Below are positions 17,435 through 26,223 of a stretch of DNA of 34,526 nucleotides, in pieces. The stretch is from Methylophaga sp. (GTDB lineage: Bacteria > Pseudomonadota > Gammaproteobacteria > Nitrosococcales > Methylophagaceae): NCBI GenBank assembly GCA_002733505.1, contig NVVW01000002.1, positions 70,036 to 104,561 on the forward strand, read 5' to 3'. A program made the position numbers and the translations under genes. A model generated the notes under the pieces. The model had not been told where the DNA came from. It was given only the letters and a program-made list of their open reading frames with translations, and ran no database searches. Position 1 is the stretch's first letter, and each line of letters begins with the position of its first letter.

Positions 17435-18229
17435 TTACTCTTGATCATCCAACACACGATATAAAATTTCACGGATAAACTGCGGTTCAAAGGGCTTGTC
17501 GATAATGGCAGAAACACCGGCTTGTTGTACTTGCCCTAGCCTTGCTTCATCGTGTTCACTAGTGACCATTAAGATGGGTATATAGCTATTGCCCATTTCA
17601 TTGCGCACAAACTCAGTGAGTTGTTGGCCATCCATTTCAGGCATGTTTAAGTCGGTGACAATAAGATCAAAATTCGAGTCAGCCAGAATGTGTGTTGCTT
17701 GTAGACCATCATTCGCCACTTCAATATTTTGAATGCCCAAGCTGGTTAATACGCGCTTAATGTGATTGCGGGCTGTTAGGCTATCGTCAACCACCAAGAC
17801 ATTGAGCTCTGTTATGTCGTAGTTTTCTAGATCCATTTCTTCGGGATCAAGATAATCAATGGTGGTGCGTAAGGCGCGGCGAAGATCGGCATGATCGAAG
17901 GGTTTGGGTAAAATGGCGACTACACCGGCTTGGCGAATAGGCTCAAGCATGACAGGGCTTGTTTCGCTAGAAATCAGCATAAAATTGATGTCGTGTAAGT
18001 TATCGGTATTGCGGATTGTGGTGAGTAAATCGGTGGCTGTCATGTCGGGTAAATACATAGCGCTAATAACAAGATCGGGTGGATATTTCCGGATCGTTTC
18101 GAAGGCTTGTTTGCCATCGGCTACGGCATCGATATTTATAACGCCCTCTTCTTTTAAGTGCGACAGGATCACTTTGCTCTGCATTGATGAAGGCTCAATG
18201 AGCAGTATTGATAAATCAGCTAAGTTCAT
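17435..18229 (-). CDS. Response regulator with two receiver domains, first one degenerate
   Basis: 264 residues made of two CheY-like receiver domains and no output domain. Receiver 1 (about 5-125) has LLIEPSS in place of the acidic pair, and ISAMYLPDM where the phospho-accepting Asp should be, so Ala replaces it. The conserved Ser and Lys are kept (LISSET, LPKPF). Receiver 2 (about 140-262) is complete: VLVVDDS, VTDLNMPEMDG with the Asp, MVTSEHDE, and IDKPFEP. Such proteins act in chemotaxis-like or surface-motility phosphorelays, receiving signals only on the second domain. No histidine kinase is nearby. The first domain is perhaps a docking module. Confidence 0.85.
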   Translation of the reverse strand: MNLADLSILLIEPSSMQSKVILSHLKEEGVINIDAVADGKQAFETIRKYPPDLVISAMYLPDMTATDLLTTIRNTDNLHDINFMLISSETSPVMLEPIRQAGVVAILPKPFDHADLRRALRTTIDYLDPEEMDLENYDITELNVLVVDDSLTARNHIKRVLTSLGIQNIEVANDGLQATHILADSNFDLIVTDLNMPEMDGQQLTEFVRNEMGNSYIPILMVTSEHDEARLGQVQQAGVSAIIDKPFEPQFIREILYRVLDDQE

Positions 18230-18320
18230 TATTTTAAAACCATGACACTTTAAATTGCATCTTTATATTTTTTGTCACTGCCGCATGTTTTAAGCGGAAG
18301 TCCAGTGTTACCGCCATAGA

Positions 18321-18382
18321 TCCCCGATAAAAGATCTCGGGGATGACGAGGTTTTTTTACACATTGAATGAGCACGGGTATA
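18321..18382. repeat. Partial copy D of the terminal-inverted-repeat family
   Basis: A short hairpin TCCCCGA/TCGGGGA with ATGACGAGGTTTTTTTA after it, then ACATTGAATGAGCACGGGTATA. This matches the right end of copies A and B, including TTGAATGA and GGGTATA. The left end is missing or too diverged. It lies between the response regulator and ctpA. Confidence 0.55.
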
Positions 18383-18414
18383 TAAGTACTTTTGGCACTA
18401 ATAAAATCAAAGTC

Positions 18415-19749
18415 TTAACGCGAGGGCATTAAAATATTGATACCTTTAAGCATGTTTAATGCTTCAGACAAGGCATAGTCAGTAATAGCAAGAGGTAGCT
18501 CCTCTTGCTCTTCCTTTTCTTCGCCTTCAACATCATTATCTAGTGCTTCGGATTCTATTTTTGCCAGACCGTTTTCAAGGTGTTTGCTTAGATCCTTTTC
18601 TCGCAATCGAGCAATGTTTTCAGGATCTAATGCCGAGATTTTCACCGGATCTAATTCTATATCTGGCACAATACCTTCGGCTTGAATGGAGCGACCCAAC
18701 GGTGTGTAATAACGTGCAGTAGTCATTTTTACAGCGGTATTATTAGTCAAGGGCATAACCGTTTGAACAGAGCCTTTACCAAATGTTGTCGTGCCTAGGA
18801 TAACTGCGCGGTTATGATCTTGTAATGCACCGGCGACAATTTCGGAGGCTGACGCTGAACCAGCATTAACCAGCACAATTAAAGGCGCACCTTTCAATAA
18901 ATCGTTAGGCTTGGCATTAAATTGCTGATTTGAGTTTTTAACCCGCCCTTCAGTATAGACTATCAATCCTTTAGTGAGGAAGGCGTCTGAGACTTCAATA
19001 GCGGCATCCAGTAGACCGCCAGGGTTGTTACGTAAATCAAGCACTAAGCCTTTAAGCTTGCCCTCATTTTCTTTTTTTAATTCCGCCAAGGCTTCTCTTA
19101 AGCTTGCGCCTGTTCGCGATGCAAAGGTGCTGACCCTAATGTAACCATAACCAGGTTCCAGCATTCTAGATCGAACACTTTGTACTTTAATAATGGCACG
19201 GGTGATTTCTATTTTAAGAGGTCTATCTATACCTTCTCGAATAATAGTTAGTAATAGCTTACTACCAGGTTCCCCTCTCATTATATCTACAGCATCACCT
19301 AAAGAAAGGCCTTTAACAGGCGTTTCATCCAAGCGAATAATTAAGTCGCCCGATTTAATGCCGACTTTTGCGGCAGGGGTATCGTCAATAGGAGAAACGA
19401 CTTTTACAAAGCCGTCTTCCATGGTGACTTCAATGCCAAGACCGCCAAACTCACCGGATGTACCTTCACGCAAATCTTTAAAGTCATCTAAGTCGAGATA
19501 AGTAGAGTGGGGATCTAGACCCGAAAGCATGCCGCGAATGGCATTATTGAGTAAGTCTTTATCATCAACCTCTTCAACATAATTATTTTTGATGCGACCA
19601 AATATTTCTGAAAAGGCACGCAATTCTTCTAAAGGTAAGTCGGGCTTAGGCTGCGGCTTCTCAGCAAAGACCATTTGGCCAAAAATTAATGTGGCACCGA
19701 TGATTGCTCCAGCAGTAATTAGCCCAGCATCGCGTGATATAAAACTCAT
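18415..19749 (-). CDS. ctpA: Carboxyl-terminal processing protease (S41 family)
   Basis: 444 residues from the ATG at 19749 (MSFISRDAG), preceded by AAAGGAAT; an upstream GTG at 19776 is less likely. An N-terminal signal anchor (AGLITAGAIIGATLIFGQMVFA) exports it to the periplasm. The PDZ domain is around 95-170 (LGIEVTMEDGFVKVVSPIDDTPA). The catalytic core includes LRNNPGGLLDAAI, the nucleophile Ser in VNAGSASASEIVAG, and the general-base Lys in TTFGKGSVQ. An acidic Glu-rich stretch precedes the C-terminus. It lies downstream of envC and gpmI in the gpmI-envC-ctpA order common in gammaproteobacteria. Such proteases trim cell-wall hydrolase regulators and other envelope proteins. Confidence 0.95.
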   Translation of the reverse strand: MSFISRDAGLITAGAIIGATLIFGQMVFAEKPQPKPDLPLEELRAFSEIFGRIKNNYVEEVDDKDLLNNAIRGMLSGLDPHSTYLDLDDFKDLREGTSGEFGGLGIEVTMEDGFVKVVSPIDDTPAAKVGIKSGDLIIRLDETPVKGLSLGDAVDIMRGEPGSKLLLTIIREGIDRPLKIEITRAIIKVQSVRSRMLEPGYGYIRVSTFASRTGASLREALAELKKENEGKLKGLVLDLRNNPGGLLDAAIEVSDAFLTKGLIVYTEGRVKNSNQQFNAKPNDLLKGAPLIVLVNAGSASASEIVAGALQDHNRAVILGTTTFGKGSVQTVMPLTNNTAVKMTTARYYTPLGRSIQAEGIVPDIELDPVKISALDPENIARLREKDLSKHLENGLAKIESEALDNDVEGEEKEEQEELPLAITDYALSEALNMLKGINILMPSR

Positions 19750-19768
19750 TTTTATTCCTTTATTTCGG

Positions 19769-19790
19769 CTTATCACACAGGTGTGATAAG
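19769..19790. promoter_or_regulatory. Perfect palindrome between envC and ctpA
   Basis: CTTATCACAC and its perfect complement GTGTGATAAG are separated by two bases. It sits 19 bp upstream of the ctpA start in an 80-bp spacer. No T-run follows on the transcribed strand, so it is not a standard terminator. A dimeric-repressor operator or an mRNA processing hairpin would fit. Confidence 0.4.
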
Positions 19791-19829
19791 CATCATTAAC
19801 TTTTTTACTTTAGGAAGACTTTGAGCTAG

Positions 19830-20969
19830 TCAAAGGTTCCTCAACCATTTTAATGGATTTCTAGGATTACCTTTGTGTCGCAGTTCAAAATAAAGGCCAG
19901 CGTATTGGCGAATACCTTTATCACCACTTTGTGCAATCCGTTCTCCTGAGACAACATTGTCGCCTGCTTGTTTCAATAATGTTTCATTATTGCCATATAA
20001 TGTCATGTATTGATCACCATGATCAATAATCATTAACAAACCGAAGCCCCTTAACCAGTCAGAGAAAACAACCCGACCGGGTGCGCTGGCGACGATATCT
20101 TTGCCTGACGGGCTGGCAATCATGATGCCCTTCCACTTTAGTTTACCCAGTTTACGGGAGCTGCCATAGCGGGCGAGCACTTTGCCTTTTACTGGCCAGG
20201 TGAGTGAGCCAACGCGTTTAGCGAAAGCCTTATGCGTATTTGTGCCGGTGTTAGCTTTAGGCTTATTGAGGGTGTGAAGCAAGGATTGTAATGATTGTTC
20301 CTGTTCTCTTAATAATGCTAGACGTGCATCTTGGCTGGCAATTTTTTTATCGAGTGCTGCCAGAGTCGCTTGGCGTTGTTGTGTTTGCTGTTGCAATGCA
20401 AGCTGTTTTTGTTGCTGTTTTTCATAGAGCTGCTGTTGTTGTTTTTGGGCGGCAAGCAGTGCTTTTTGATTGGCTGTAAGATTTTGTAAAATTGCACTAA
20501 TATCGGTTAGTTGTTGCTGTCTTGCTTGGTTAAAATAATGAAAATAAACAGAAGAACGACTAAAACTTGCAGGATCTTGTTGGTTTAACAAAACTTTTAC
20601 AAAATTAGGTTGACTGGTGTTGTAAGCGGCTCGGATTTGCTTGCTTAATGCGCTTAATTCAAAATCATGAGAAAGCTGCTCTCTCTGTTGTCGCTTTTCT
20701 ATTTGCGCTAATTCGATAGCTTGTTGCCGGATCTGTTGTTTAAGATCGAGAAGTGTTTTATTGAGCTTAGAAACAGTGCGACTTTGTTGTTTTAACTGTT
20801 GAAATAGTTCCGATTGGGAGCTTTTATTCGTTGCAACGTTCTCGCTTAAATTATGGATCTCTGTTTTTACATCTTCAAGTTGCTGTGTCGTAGCAGGATC
20901 ATTTGCGGCCAAAAGAGTGCTTGAAGTTGTGAAAATAACCAGCAAGATAAAAAAATAGCGTAGCAGCAT
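19830..20969 (-). CDS. envC: Murein hydrolase activator EnvC (degenerate LytM factor)
   Basis: 379 residues. The signal peptide LRYFFILLVIFTTSSTLLAA is followed by a long Gln-rich coiled coil (about 25-240), then a LytM/M23 domain (about 255-379). In that domain the zinc-binding residues are replaced: the GIMIASPSGKDIVA segment lacks the H...D pair, and the usual HxH position reads LYFELRHKG. This is typical of EnvC, which has no peptidase activity but activates amidases AmiA/AmiB at the division septum together with FtsEX. Its ATG overlaps the gpmI stop by one base (TAATG), showing coupling. Confidence 0.93.
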   Translation of the reverse strand: MLLRYFFILLVIFTTSSTLLAANDPATTQQLEDVKTEIHNLSENVATNKSSQSELFQQLKQQSRTVSKLNKTLLDLKQQIRQQAIELAQIEKRQQREQLSHDFELSALSKQIRAAYNTSQPNFVKVLLNQQDPASFSRSSVYFHYFNQARQQQLTDISAILQNLTANQKALLAAQKQQQQLYEKQQQKQLALQQQTQQRQATLAALDKKIASQDARLALLREQEQSLQSLLHTLNKPKANTGTNTHKAFAKRVGSLTWPVKGKVLARYGSSRKLGKLKWKGIMIASPSGKDIVASAPGRVVFSDWLRGFGLLMIIDHGDQYMTLYGNNETLLKQAGDNVVSGERIAQSGDKGIRQYAGLYFELRHKGNPRNPLKWLRNL

Positions 20970-22513
20970 TATTTTATTTTGATCAGGATATGATCACCCA
21001 TTTCTGCTGGAATAGGCTGATCGATTAACGACAAAATGGTGGGCGCTATATCTGATAATGTTCCAGATTCCATTTGTTCAACTTCCCGGCCGGCATAAAT
21101 AAAAGGGACAAGATTGCTGGTATGGGCAGTATGCGCTTGACCTGTTTGCTGGTTGGTCATTAACTCTGCGTTACCGTGATCGGCAGTTACCATCATTTCA
21201 CCGCCATTTTGTTTTAGCGCTGACCAAATACGACCTAAGCAATTGTCTAATGTTTCAACCGCTTTGATAGCAGCTTCAAAATTGCCACTATGACCTACCA
21301 TATCAGCATTGGCAAAGTTACAAATAATGACATCGTATTTATCAGATGAAATTGCTTTGACCAGCTCACTAGTCACTTCTGCGGCATTCATTTCGGGCTG
21401 CAGGTCATAGGTAGCGACATCAGGCGATGGGATTAAAATACGATCTTCGCCCTCAAAAGGTTCATCACGACCGCCATTGAAGAAAAAAGTAACATGCGCA
21501 TATTTTTCAGTTTCAGCAATACGCAACTGACGTAAACCTAATGAAGAAAGATATTCACCTAACACATTATTTAGTTTTTCCGAGGGGAAGGCGACAGGAG
21601 ACGTAAAGTCTTTTTTATATTCTGTCAAGGTGACAAATGCTGCTAGATTGATAGTTCGAGGGCGTTCAAAACCATCAAAATCAGCGTCAATAAAGCTTTG
21701 TGTTAGCTGACGCGCGCGGTCAGAACGAAAGTTCATAAATACCACCACATCATCATCATTAATTTTAACAGCGTCTTCACCCTCAGTAACGATACTAGTA
21801 GCTTTAACAAATTCATCCTTTTCGTCGCGTTGGTAGGCTAAGTCCAATGCGGCAAGTGCAGAAGGCGCTTGAAACTCCCCCTCTCCTTCAGTAAGAAGTT
21901 GGTAGGCTGTCTCAATACGGCTCCAACGTTGATCGCGATCCATGGCATAGTAGCGACCAATTAGAGAAGCGAATTGTCCGCCGCCAATATCTGTAAACTT
22001 TTCTTCCATGGCTTTAATTGAAGCGTGCGCACTTTTTGGAGGCGTATCACGCCCATCAAGAAAAGCATGAACATAGACGGTGTTAGCACCGCGATGTACG
22101 GCTAATTCGACCATTGCTTCAATATGATCTTGGTGGCTGTGAACACCGCCGGGTGATAACAAACCAAAGATATGAACGGCAGCATCTTTTGCTACTGCCT
22201 GATCGACAGCCTCAGTTAAAGTATGGTTGCTAAAGAAAGAACCGGTATGGATAGCGCGGTTTACCCGAGTAAATTCTTGGTAAACAACACGCCCTGCCCC
22301 CATATTAAGATGACCGACTTCCGAGTTACCCATCTGGTCTCCCGGCAAACCAACGCCAGCACCTGAAGCGCTGATGAGGGTGTGTGGATAATCTTGCCAA
22401 AGCTGATCCCAAACCGGAGTGTTGGCAGCATGAATAGCATTGGATTCTGGGTCTTCACTATAACCCCAGCCGTCTAAAATAATTAGCGCAAGTGGGCGGT
22501 GGGAGTGGCTCAT
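20969..22513 (-). CDS. gpmI: 2,3-bisphosphoglycerate-independent phosphoglycerate mutase
   Basis: 514 residues from the ATG at 22513 ([19 protein letters not shown]), with AAGGA upstream; the longer frame to 22552 is unsupported. It interconverts 3- and 2-phosphoglycerate in glycolysis, using two Mn ions. The alkaline-phosphatase-fold motifs are visible: LDGWG metal ligand, the phosphoserine in [15 protein letters not shown] near residue 62, and [12 protein letters not shown]. Further motifs are [36 protein letters not shown] and VTADHGNAE. Length equals E. coli GpmI (514). It is the first gene of a gpmI-envC-ctpA group. Confidence 0.97.
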   Translation of the reverse strand: MSHSHRPLALIILDGWGYSEDPESNAIHAANTPVWDQLWQDYPHTLISASGAGVGLPGDQMGNSEVGHLNMGAGRVVYQEFTRVNRAIHTGSFFSNHTLTEAVDQAVAKDAAVHIFGLLSPGGVHSHQDHIEAMVELAVHRGANTVYVHAFLDGRDTPPKSAHASIKAMEEKFTDIGGGQFASLIGRYYAMDRDQRWSRIETAYQLLTEGEGEFQAPSALAALDLAYQRDEKDEFVKATSIVTEGEDAVKINDDDVVVFMNFRSDRARQLTQSFIDADFDGFERPRTINLAAFVTLTEYKKDFTSPVAFPSEKLNNVLGEYLSSLGLRQLRIAETEKYAHVTFFFNGGRDEPFEGEDRILIPSPDVATYDLQPEMNAAEVTSELVKAISSDKYDVIICNFANADMVGHSGNFEAAIKAVETLDNCLGRIWSALKQNGGEMMVTADHGNAELMTNQQTGQAHTAHTSNLVPFIYAGREVEQMESGTLSDIAPTILSLIDQPIPAEMGDHILIKIK

Positions 22514-22562
22514 AATAATGGTCCTTTTAGCGTAGAAATAGGGCATTTTCAAGTAATTTTGC

Positions 22563-22583
22563 TATATAGTTAGCTAATATATA
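22563..22583. promoter_or_regulatory. Candidate ArsR-family operator between gpmI and the regulator
   Basis: A near-palindrome around TTAGCTAA, with TATATA on the left and TATATA on the right and one extra base, in a short divergent spacer. ArsR/SmtB-family regulators bind such AT-rich imperfect repeats near their own promoter. Autoregulation is inferred. Confidence 0.45.
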
Positions 22584-22638
22584 CAAATCATTGATATTAT
22601 ATTACCTTTTGTAGCACTTTGTTGCTATGTAACATTTA

Positions 22639-22974
22639 ATGGTAACTGTCGTGTCTCAAGCTGAAAATTCGTTTCTTATTGCCCACGATGATGATATCGA
22701 GCGGGCTGCACATGCGCTGAAAGCGATGTCGCATCCATTGAGGTTAAAAATACTTTGTGCTGTTGGCGAGCAAGAACTGGCAGTGCAAGATATTGTTGAC
22801 TGTGTCGGCACAACACAAAGTAATGTGTCGCAACACTTGGCAAAATTAAGAGATAAAGATGTTTTGGCATCGCGACGTGATGCCAACCGGATTTATTACA
22901 GTGTAAAAGATGCAAGAATATTAAAGCTAGTTGAAATGATGCGTGATGTTTTTTGTTCTAGAGCAAACGAATAA
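22639..22974 (+). CDS. ArsR/SmtB-family regulator, BigR/YgaV-like (persulfide-type sensor)
   Basis: 111 residues forming a winged helix-turn-helix: ALKAMSHPLRLKILC, then VQDIVDCVGTTQSNVSQHLAKLRDKDVLASRRDANRIYYSV. The SQSNVSQHL-type recognition helix is characteristic. Cys40 and Cys106 (VFCSRANE) lie close to the Cys42/Cys108 spacing of BigR, whose disulfide/persulfide switch senses sulfide; a third Cys is at 55. Metal-type CXC motifs are absent. The following gene is a membrane rhodanese, a frequent partner of BigR, which strengthens a sulfur-sensing role. An ATG at 22639 is used although no good ribosome-binding site is seen; a GTG at 22651 is an alternative start. Confidence 0.8.
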   Translation: MVTVVSQAENSFLIAHDDDIERAAHALKAMSHPLRLKILCAVGEQELAVQDIVDCVGTTQSNVSQHLAKLRDKDVLASRRDANRIYYSVKDARILKLVEMMRDVFCSRANE

Positions 22975-22992
22975 AATTATTTAAGGTTAAAT

Positions 22993-23412
22993 ATGGAAAA
23001 TTTAGGTGAGTTTATAGTGAATCACTGGGTGTTAGTGACGTTGTTTGTTGTTTTGTCATCAATACTTATGTCAGATTCGATTAATAAAAAAATATCAGGC
23101 ATGACACCCATCACTACTGCGCAAGCAGTGCAATTGGTTAATCAACAAAAAGGTCTGTTTTTAGATATAAGAGAAACTACAGAATTTAAGAAGGAACATA
23201 TTGCTGATTCGACAAGTATGCCGTTATCTACGTTGACGGATAATCTTGGATCGTTGAAAGATAAAACACAGCCTATTATATTAGTGTGCGCCAGTGGGCA
23301 ACGTGCACGCAGTGCGGCGAAACAGCTTAGTAAGAATGAGTTTACCCAAGTATACGTATTAACGGGCGGCTTAAATTCTTGGCGAGATGCTAAATTGCCT
23401 TTATTTAGTTAA
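22993..23412 (+). CDS. Membrane-anchored rhodanese-like sulfurtransferase (YibN-like)
   Basis: 139 residues. One N-terminal membrane helix (NHWVLVTLFVVLSSILM, about 10-27) is followed by a rhodanese domain from ~38. The domain shows LFLDIRETTEFKKEHIADSTSMPLSTL and the active-site loop VCASGQRARSAAKQL, where Cys is the persulfide carrier. It ends YVLTGGLNSWRDAKLPL. It is 18 bp after a BigR-like regulator and 17 bp before grxC, so it is probably co-transcribed. In many gammaproteobacteria the order yibN-grxC-secB-gpsA is conserved, as here. Confidence 0.9.
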   Translation: MENLGEFIVNHWVLVTLFVVLSSILMSDSINKKISGMTPITTAQAVQLVNQQKGLFLDIRETTEFKKEHIADSTSMPLSTLTDNLGSLKDKTQPIILVCASGQRARSAAKQLSKNEFTQVYVLTGGLNSWRDAKLPLFS

Positions 23413-23429
23413 TTCCACAATCTAGGATC

Positions 23430-23681
23430 ATGGCAAAAGTTGAAATTTACGCCACGGCGATATGCCCGTATTGCGCGATGGCGAAGCAGTTATTTGACCG
23501 TAAAGGAGTGGAGTATACTGAAGTTCGGGTTGATCTCGATCCAGCTAAGCGTCAGGAAATGATACAAAAAAGTCGGCAAAGAACCGTGCCGCAGATATTT
23601 ATAAATAATGAAGCCATTGGTGGATACACTGATCTAGTGGCTATTGATAGAGAGCAGAAGTTAGACGATTTACTCGTTTAA
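23430..23681 (+). CDS. grxC: Glutaredoxin 3
   Basis: 83 residues, the typical length. It has the dithiol active site CPYC at 12-15 after a ferredoxin/thioredoxin-fold strand VEIYATAI, cis-Pro in TVPQIFIN near residue 55, and the glutathione-contact GGYTDL. It reduces disulfides and mixed glutathione disulfides in the cytoplasm using glutathione. It sits in the rhodanese-grxC-secB-gpsA order. Confidence 0.95.
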   Translation: MAKVEIYATAICPYCAMAKQLFDRKGVEYTEVRVDLDPAKRQEMIQKSRQRTVPQIFINNEAIGGYTDLVAIDREQKLDDLLV

Positions 23682-23708
23682 TTATAATTTACATTTTAAG
23701 GAAACATC

Positions 23709-24188
23709 ATGGCAGAAGAAAAAGCAGCATCAACCGAAGATCAACAAGCACGTTTTGTGATTCAAAAAATTTACACCAAAGATATTTCTTTTGAAACTCC
23801 TAACAGCCCAGAAATCTTTCGTGATGAATGGAAGCCTCAGTTAGATCTACAGTTAGGCAATGAGTATAAACGTATTGATGATGATAATCATGAGATCACG
23901 CTAACGGTTACTGTTACAGCAAAAGTGGAAGATAAGATTGCCTTTTTAGCTGAAGTTAAACAAGCAGGTATTTTTTCATTAACGGGCTACAGCGATCAAG
24001 AAATGGGCCCCTTAGTAGGTAGCTACTGCCCTAATACGCTGTTTCCCTTTGTGCGGGAAGTGATTTCAGATATCGTATTGAAAGGTGGTTTCCCACAATT
24101 AGTGCTTGCGCCAGTGAATTTTGATGCTTTATATATGAATCAAATTGAACAGGCGAAAAAACAAGCCGCGGATAAAGCCAAACACTAA
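23709..24188 (+). CDS. secB: Protein-export chaperone SecB
   Basis: 159-residue export chaperone that keeps preproteins unfolded and hands them to SecA. Recognisable segments are FVIQKIYTKDISFETPNSPEIF, DLQLGNEYKRI, ITLTVTVTAK (paired strands), QAGIFSLTGYSDQEMGPLVGSYCPNTLFPF and VSDIV.KGGFPQLVLAPVNFDALY. It assembles as a homotetramer. AAGGA precedes the start. A low-complexity lysine/alanine tail ends the protein. gpsA follows at 27 bp. Confidence 0.96.
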   Translation: MAEEKAASTEDQQARFVIQKIYTKDISFETPNSPEIFRDEWKPQLDLQLGNEYKRIDDDNHEITLTVTVTAKVEDKIAFLAEVKQAGIFSLTGYSDQEMGPLVGSYCPNTLFPFVREVISDIVLKGGFPQLVLAPVNFDALYMNQIEQAKKQAADKAKH

Positions 24189-24215
24189 AGCTGCTAGGCT
24201 GCTGCTGTCAAACAA

Positions 24216-25229
24216 ATGAACACATTGTTTCCAACCTTAGTCATTGGTGCGGGTGCTTGGGGTACAGCGCTGGCCATTGCGATTGCCAGAAATGGTTATA
24301 AGGTGGTGTTGTGGGGAAGAGATGCAGAACATGTAAGTGAGATGAAAGCGGTATCAAGTAATGAACGCTATTTGCCAGGTTTAAATTTCCCTGAAAACTT
24401 AAGTGTGACAGCAGATTTTGAGCAGGCCTTAGCCTTGGCGAAACATGTTTTGGTTTCGGTTCCAAGCACAGCGTTTCCAGCGATATTAAGCGATATGAAG
24501 CCATTAATTGCTGAAGAGCTTCCTGTGAGTTGGGCAACAAAAGGCTTAACACCAGGAACGGGGCAGTTTTTATATGATACGGCGATTGAAATATTGGGTG
24601 ATTCGCACCCTCTAGCTATTATTTCAGGGCCATCTTTTGCTGCTGAAGTTGCCAAAAATTTGCCGACAGCAATAACCGTTGCGGCGCGAGATGAAACCTT
24701 CTCGGCAGCTTTGGCGTCTGCAATGCATAGCCCTACGTTGCGGGTTTACACGACTAACGATGTCTTAGGCGTACAACTGGGTGGAACAGTTAAGAATGTA
24801 ATGGCTATTGCCGCAGGCATTGCCGATGGCTTGGGGTATGGTGCCAATACGCGAGCGGCATTAATTACGCGTAGCATGTCAGAAATTTTGCGTTTGGCAA
24901 AAAAGTTGGGTGCGCAAACAGAAACATTGTTTGGTTTGTCAGGAATAGGTGATTTAATTTTAACCTGTACCGATGATCAAAGCCGAAACCGCCAACTTGG
25001 TTTGGCGATAGGGCGAGGCTTAACCGTTGAGCAGGCTGTTGCAGAAGTAGGAAAAACAGTTGAAGGAATGCATGCCGCTCGTGAAGTAATGTTGCGCGCG
25101 AAACAAGTCGGTATTGAAATGCCGATTGTCGAACAGGTTTGCAAAATACTATTTGAAGGGTACGATCCACGTGAAGCGGTGCAAGAACTATTGAGCAGAG
25201 ATCAAAAAGCTGAAGACCCACACGATTGA
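24216..25229 (+). CDS. gpsA: Glycerol-3-phosphate dehydrogenase [NAD(P)+]
   Basis: 337 residues. It reduces dihydroxyacetone phosphate to sn-glycerol 3-phosphate, the precursor for phospholipids. The N-terminal Rossmann motif is VIGAGAWGTALA (about residues 9-20), followed by VLWGRD. The substrate-site lysine motifs are WATKGL and GTVKNVMAIAAGIADGLGYG, and the C-terminal domain has GLSGIGDLILTCTDDQSRNRQLG. The acyltransferase PlsY that uses its product is also encoded in this window (29252). The start follows a weak ribosome-binding site. Confidence 0.96.
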   Translation: MNTLFPTLVIGAGAWGTALAIAIARNGYKVVLWGRDAEHVSEMKAVSSNERYLPGLNFPENLSVTADFEQALALAKHVLVSVPSTAFPAILSDMKPLIAEELPVSWATKGLTPGTGQFLYDTAIEILGDSHPLAIISGPSFAAEVAKNLPTAITVAARDETFSAALASAMHSPTLRVYTTNDVLGVQLGGTVKNVMAIAAGIADGLGYGANTRAALITRSMSEILRLAKKLGAQTETLFGLSGIGDLILTCTDDQSRNRQLGLAIGRGLTVEQAVAEVGKTVEGMHAAREVMLRAKQVGIEMPIVEQVCKILFEGYDPREAVQELLSRDQKAEDPHD

Positions 25230-25258
25230 AATATCAAAAAATTAAAGAGGAAAGATTT

Positions 25259-26164
25259 ATGCGACAGTTTGTAAAATATAGCAGTGTTTTTGCTATTAGT
25301 ATGTTGTTAGCCGTGGGTTTGACTGGCTGTGGCGGTGGTATGTTTGCTGCAGATGGGCCCGAAACAGAAGCTGAAATATTGCAGGGACAAGATGGGCGTA
25401 TATTGTGGGAAGCTCAGCAAGGTCTTCAATATGTAAAAATTGTTGATCGTGATATGGCTGGCCCTGCCAACGAGCATCCCACAGCAATATCAGTAGATGA
25501 ATTACGCACGGTGCTTAGTTCATTATATGTCAATGTGCTTATTGGGATAACTAGGAAGGAACTTCCTTTATTTTCTGTCGGGGAGTTACAAACATTAAGT
25601 GTTGCATTGGCGAATGGTTTAAGTCAGGCTCAACAAAATGAAGATGTTAACTTTGTACTTAATGGCAAACACCGTGGTTTAATAGCCTCAGAGACAAAAA
25701 CCAACACGGGACGAGTGTTCATTGGGGGCGATGGGCGTTTAAATATTATCTTTGGTTTAATTCACGAAGAGTTTAGATCTCACGAGAAGTCAACAGGGCA
25801 GCCAATTGATCGTCGACTTCATCCGCTAAACCCAGGCAAACGTAGTTTTGATTCCAAGCCTAATGTGCGCGTGTCCATAGATAAGGGACAGGCTTATTAT
25901 CTTGATCCAAAAACAGGAAAAGAGCGTACCGATTGGATTGTGATTGATATTGCAACTGTATTGGCCGAAGCCGCTAATCGTAAAAATGATTACGATGGAA
26001 CGGTAAGCCCTGAATTATTAGAAGATGTTGCACGAAGTAAGCAAGAAACGGGCAATTTACGTAACGATGTTAGAGGTATCAAAGACATTCTATTTGAAAT
26101 GAGTGATGAAATAGAACGTTTAAAACAGCAAATTGAAGATCTGAAAGCAGTGCCAGTACCGTAG
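25259..26164 (+). CDS. Putative lipoprotein of unknown function with C-terminal coiled coil
   Basis: 301 residues from the ATG at 25259, preceded by AAAGAGGAAAG, a strong ribosome-binding site; the longer frame from 25226 overlaps the gpsA stop and is less likely. A lipoprotein signal is evident: MRQFVKYSSVFAISMLLAVGLTGC with lipobox LTGC, cleaved before Cys24. The residue after Cys is Gly, not Asp, so outer-membrane sorting is likely. The middle part is not recognised. The last ~60 residues (SKQETGNLRNDVRGIKDILFEMSDEIERLKQQIEDLK) form an amphipathic coiled coil, suggesting oligomerisation. It is the last gene before a clear terminator. Confidence 0.7.
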   Translation: MRQFVKYSSVFAISMLLAVGLTGCGGGMFAADGPETEAEILQGQDGRILWEAQQGLQYVKIVDRDMAGPANEHPTAISVDELRTVLSSLYVNVLIGITRKELPLFSVGELQTLSVALANGLSQAQQNEDVNFVLNGKHRGLIASETKTNTGRVFIGGDGRLNIIFGLIHEEFRSHEKSTGQPIDRRLHPLNPGKRSFDSKPNVRVSIDKGQAYYLDPKTGKERTDWIVIDIATVLAEAANRKNDYDGTVSPELLEDVARSKQETGNLRNDVRGIKDILFEMSDEIERLKQQIEDLKAVPVP

Positions 26165-26187
26165 TTTTTAAGATCTTATCAACAATT

Positions 26188-26215
26188 AAAAAGGGGAGCA
26201 TTGCTGCCCTTTTTT
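26188..26215 (+). terminator. Rho-independent terminator after the secB-gpsA-lipoprotein genes
   Basis: The stem AAAAAGGGGAGCA / TGCTGCCCTTTTTT with a TT loop is followed by a T-run. It lies 24 bp past the lipoprotein stop. As midA converges with the same region, it may act in both directions. Confidence 0.85.
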
Positions 26216-26223
26216 GTGCTTAC

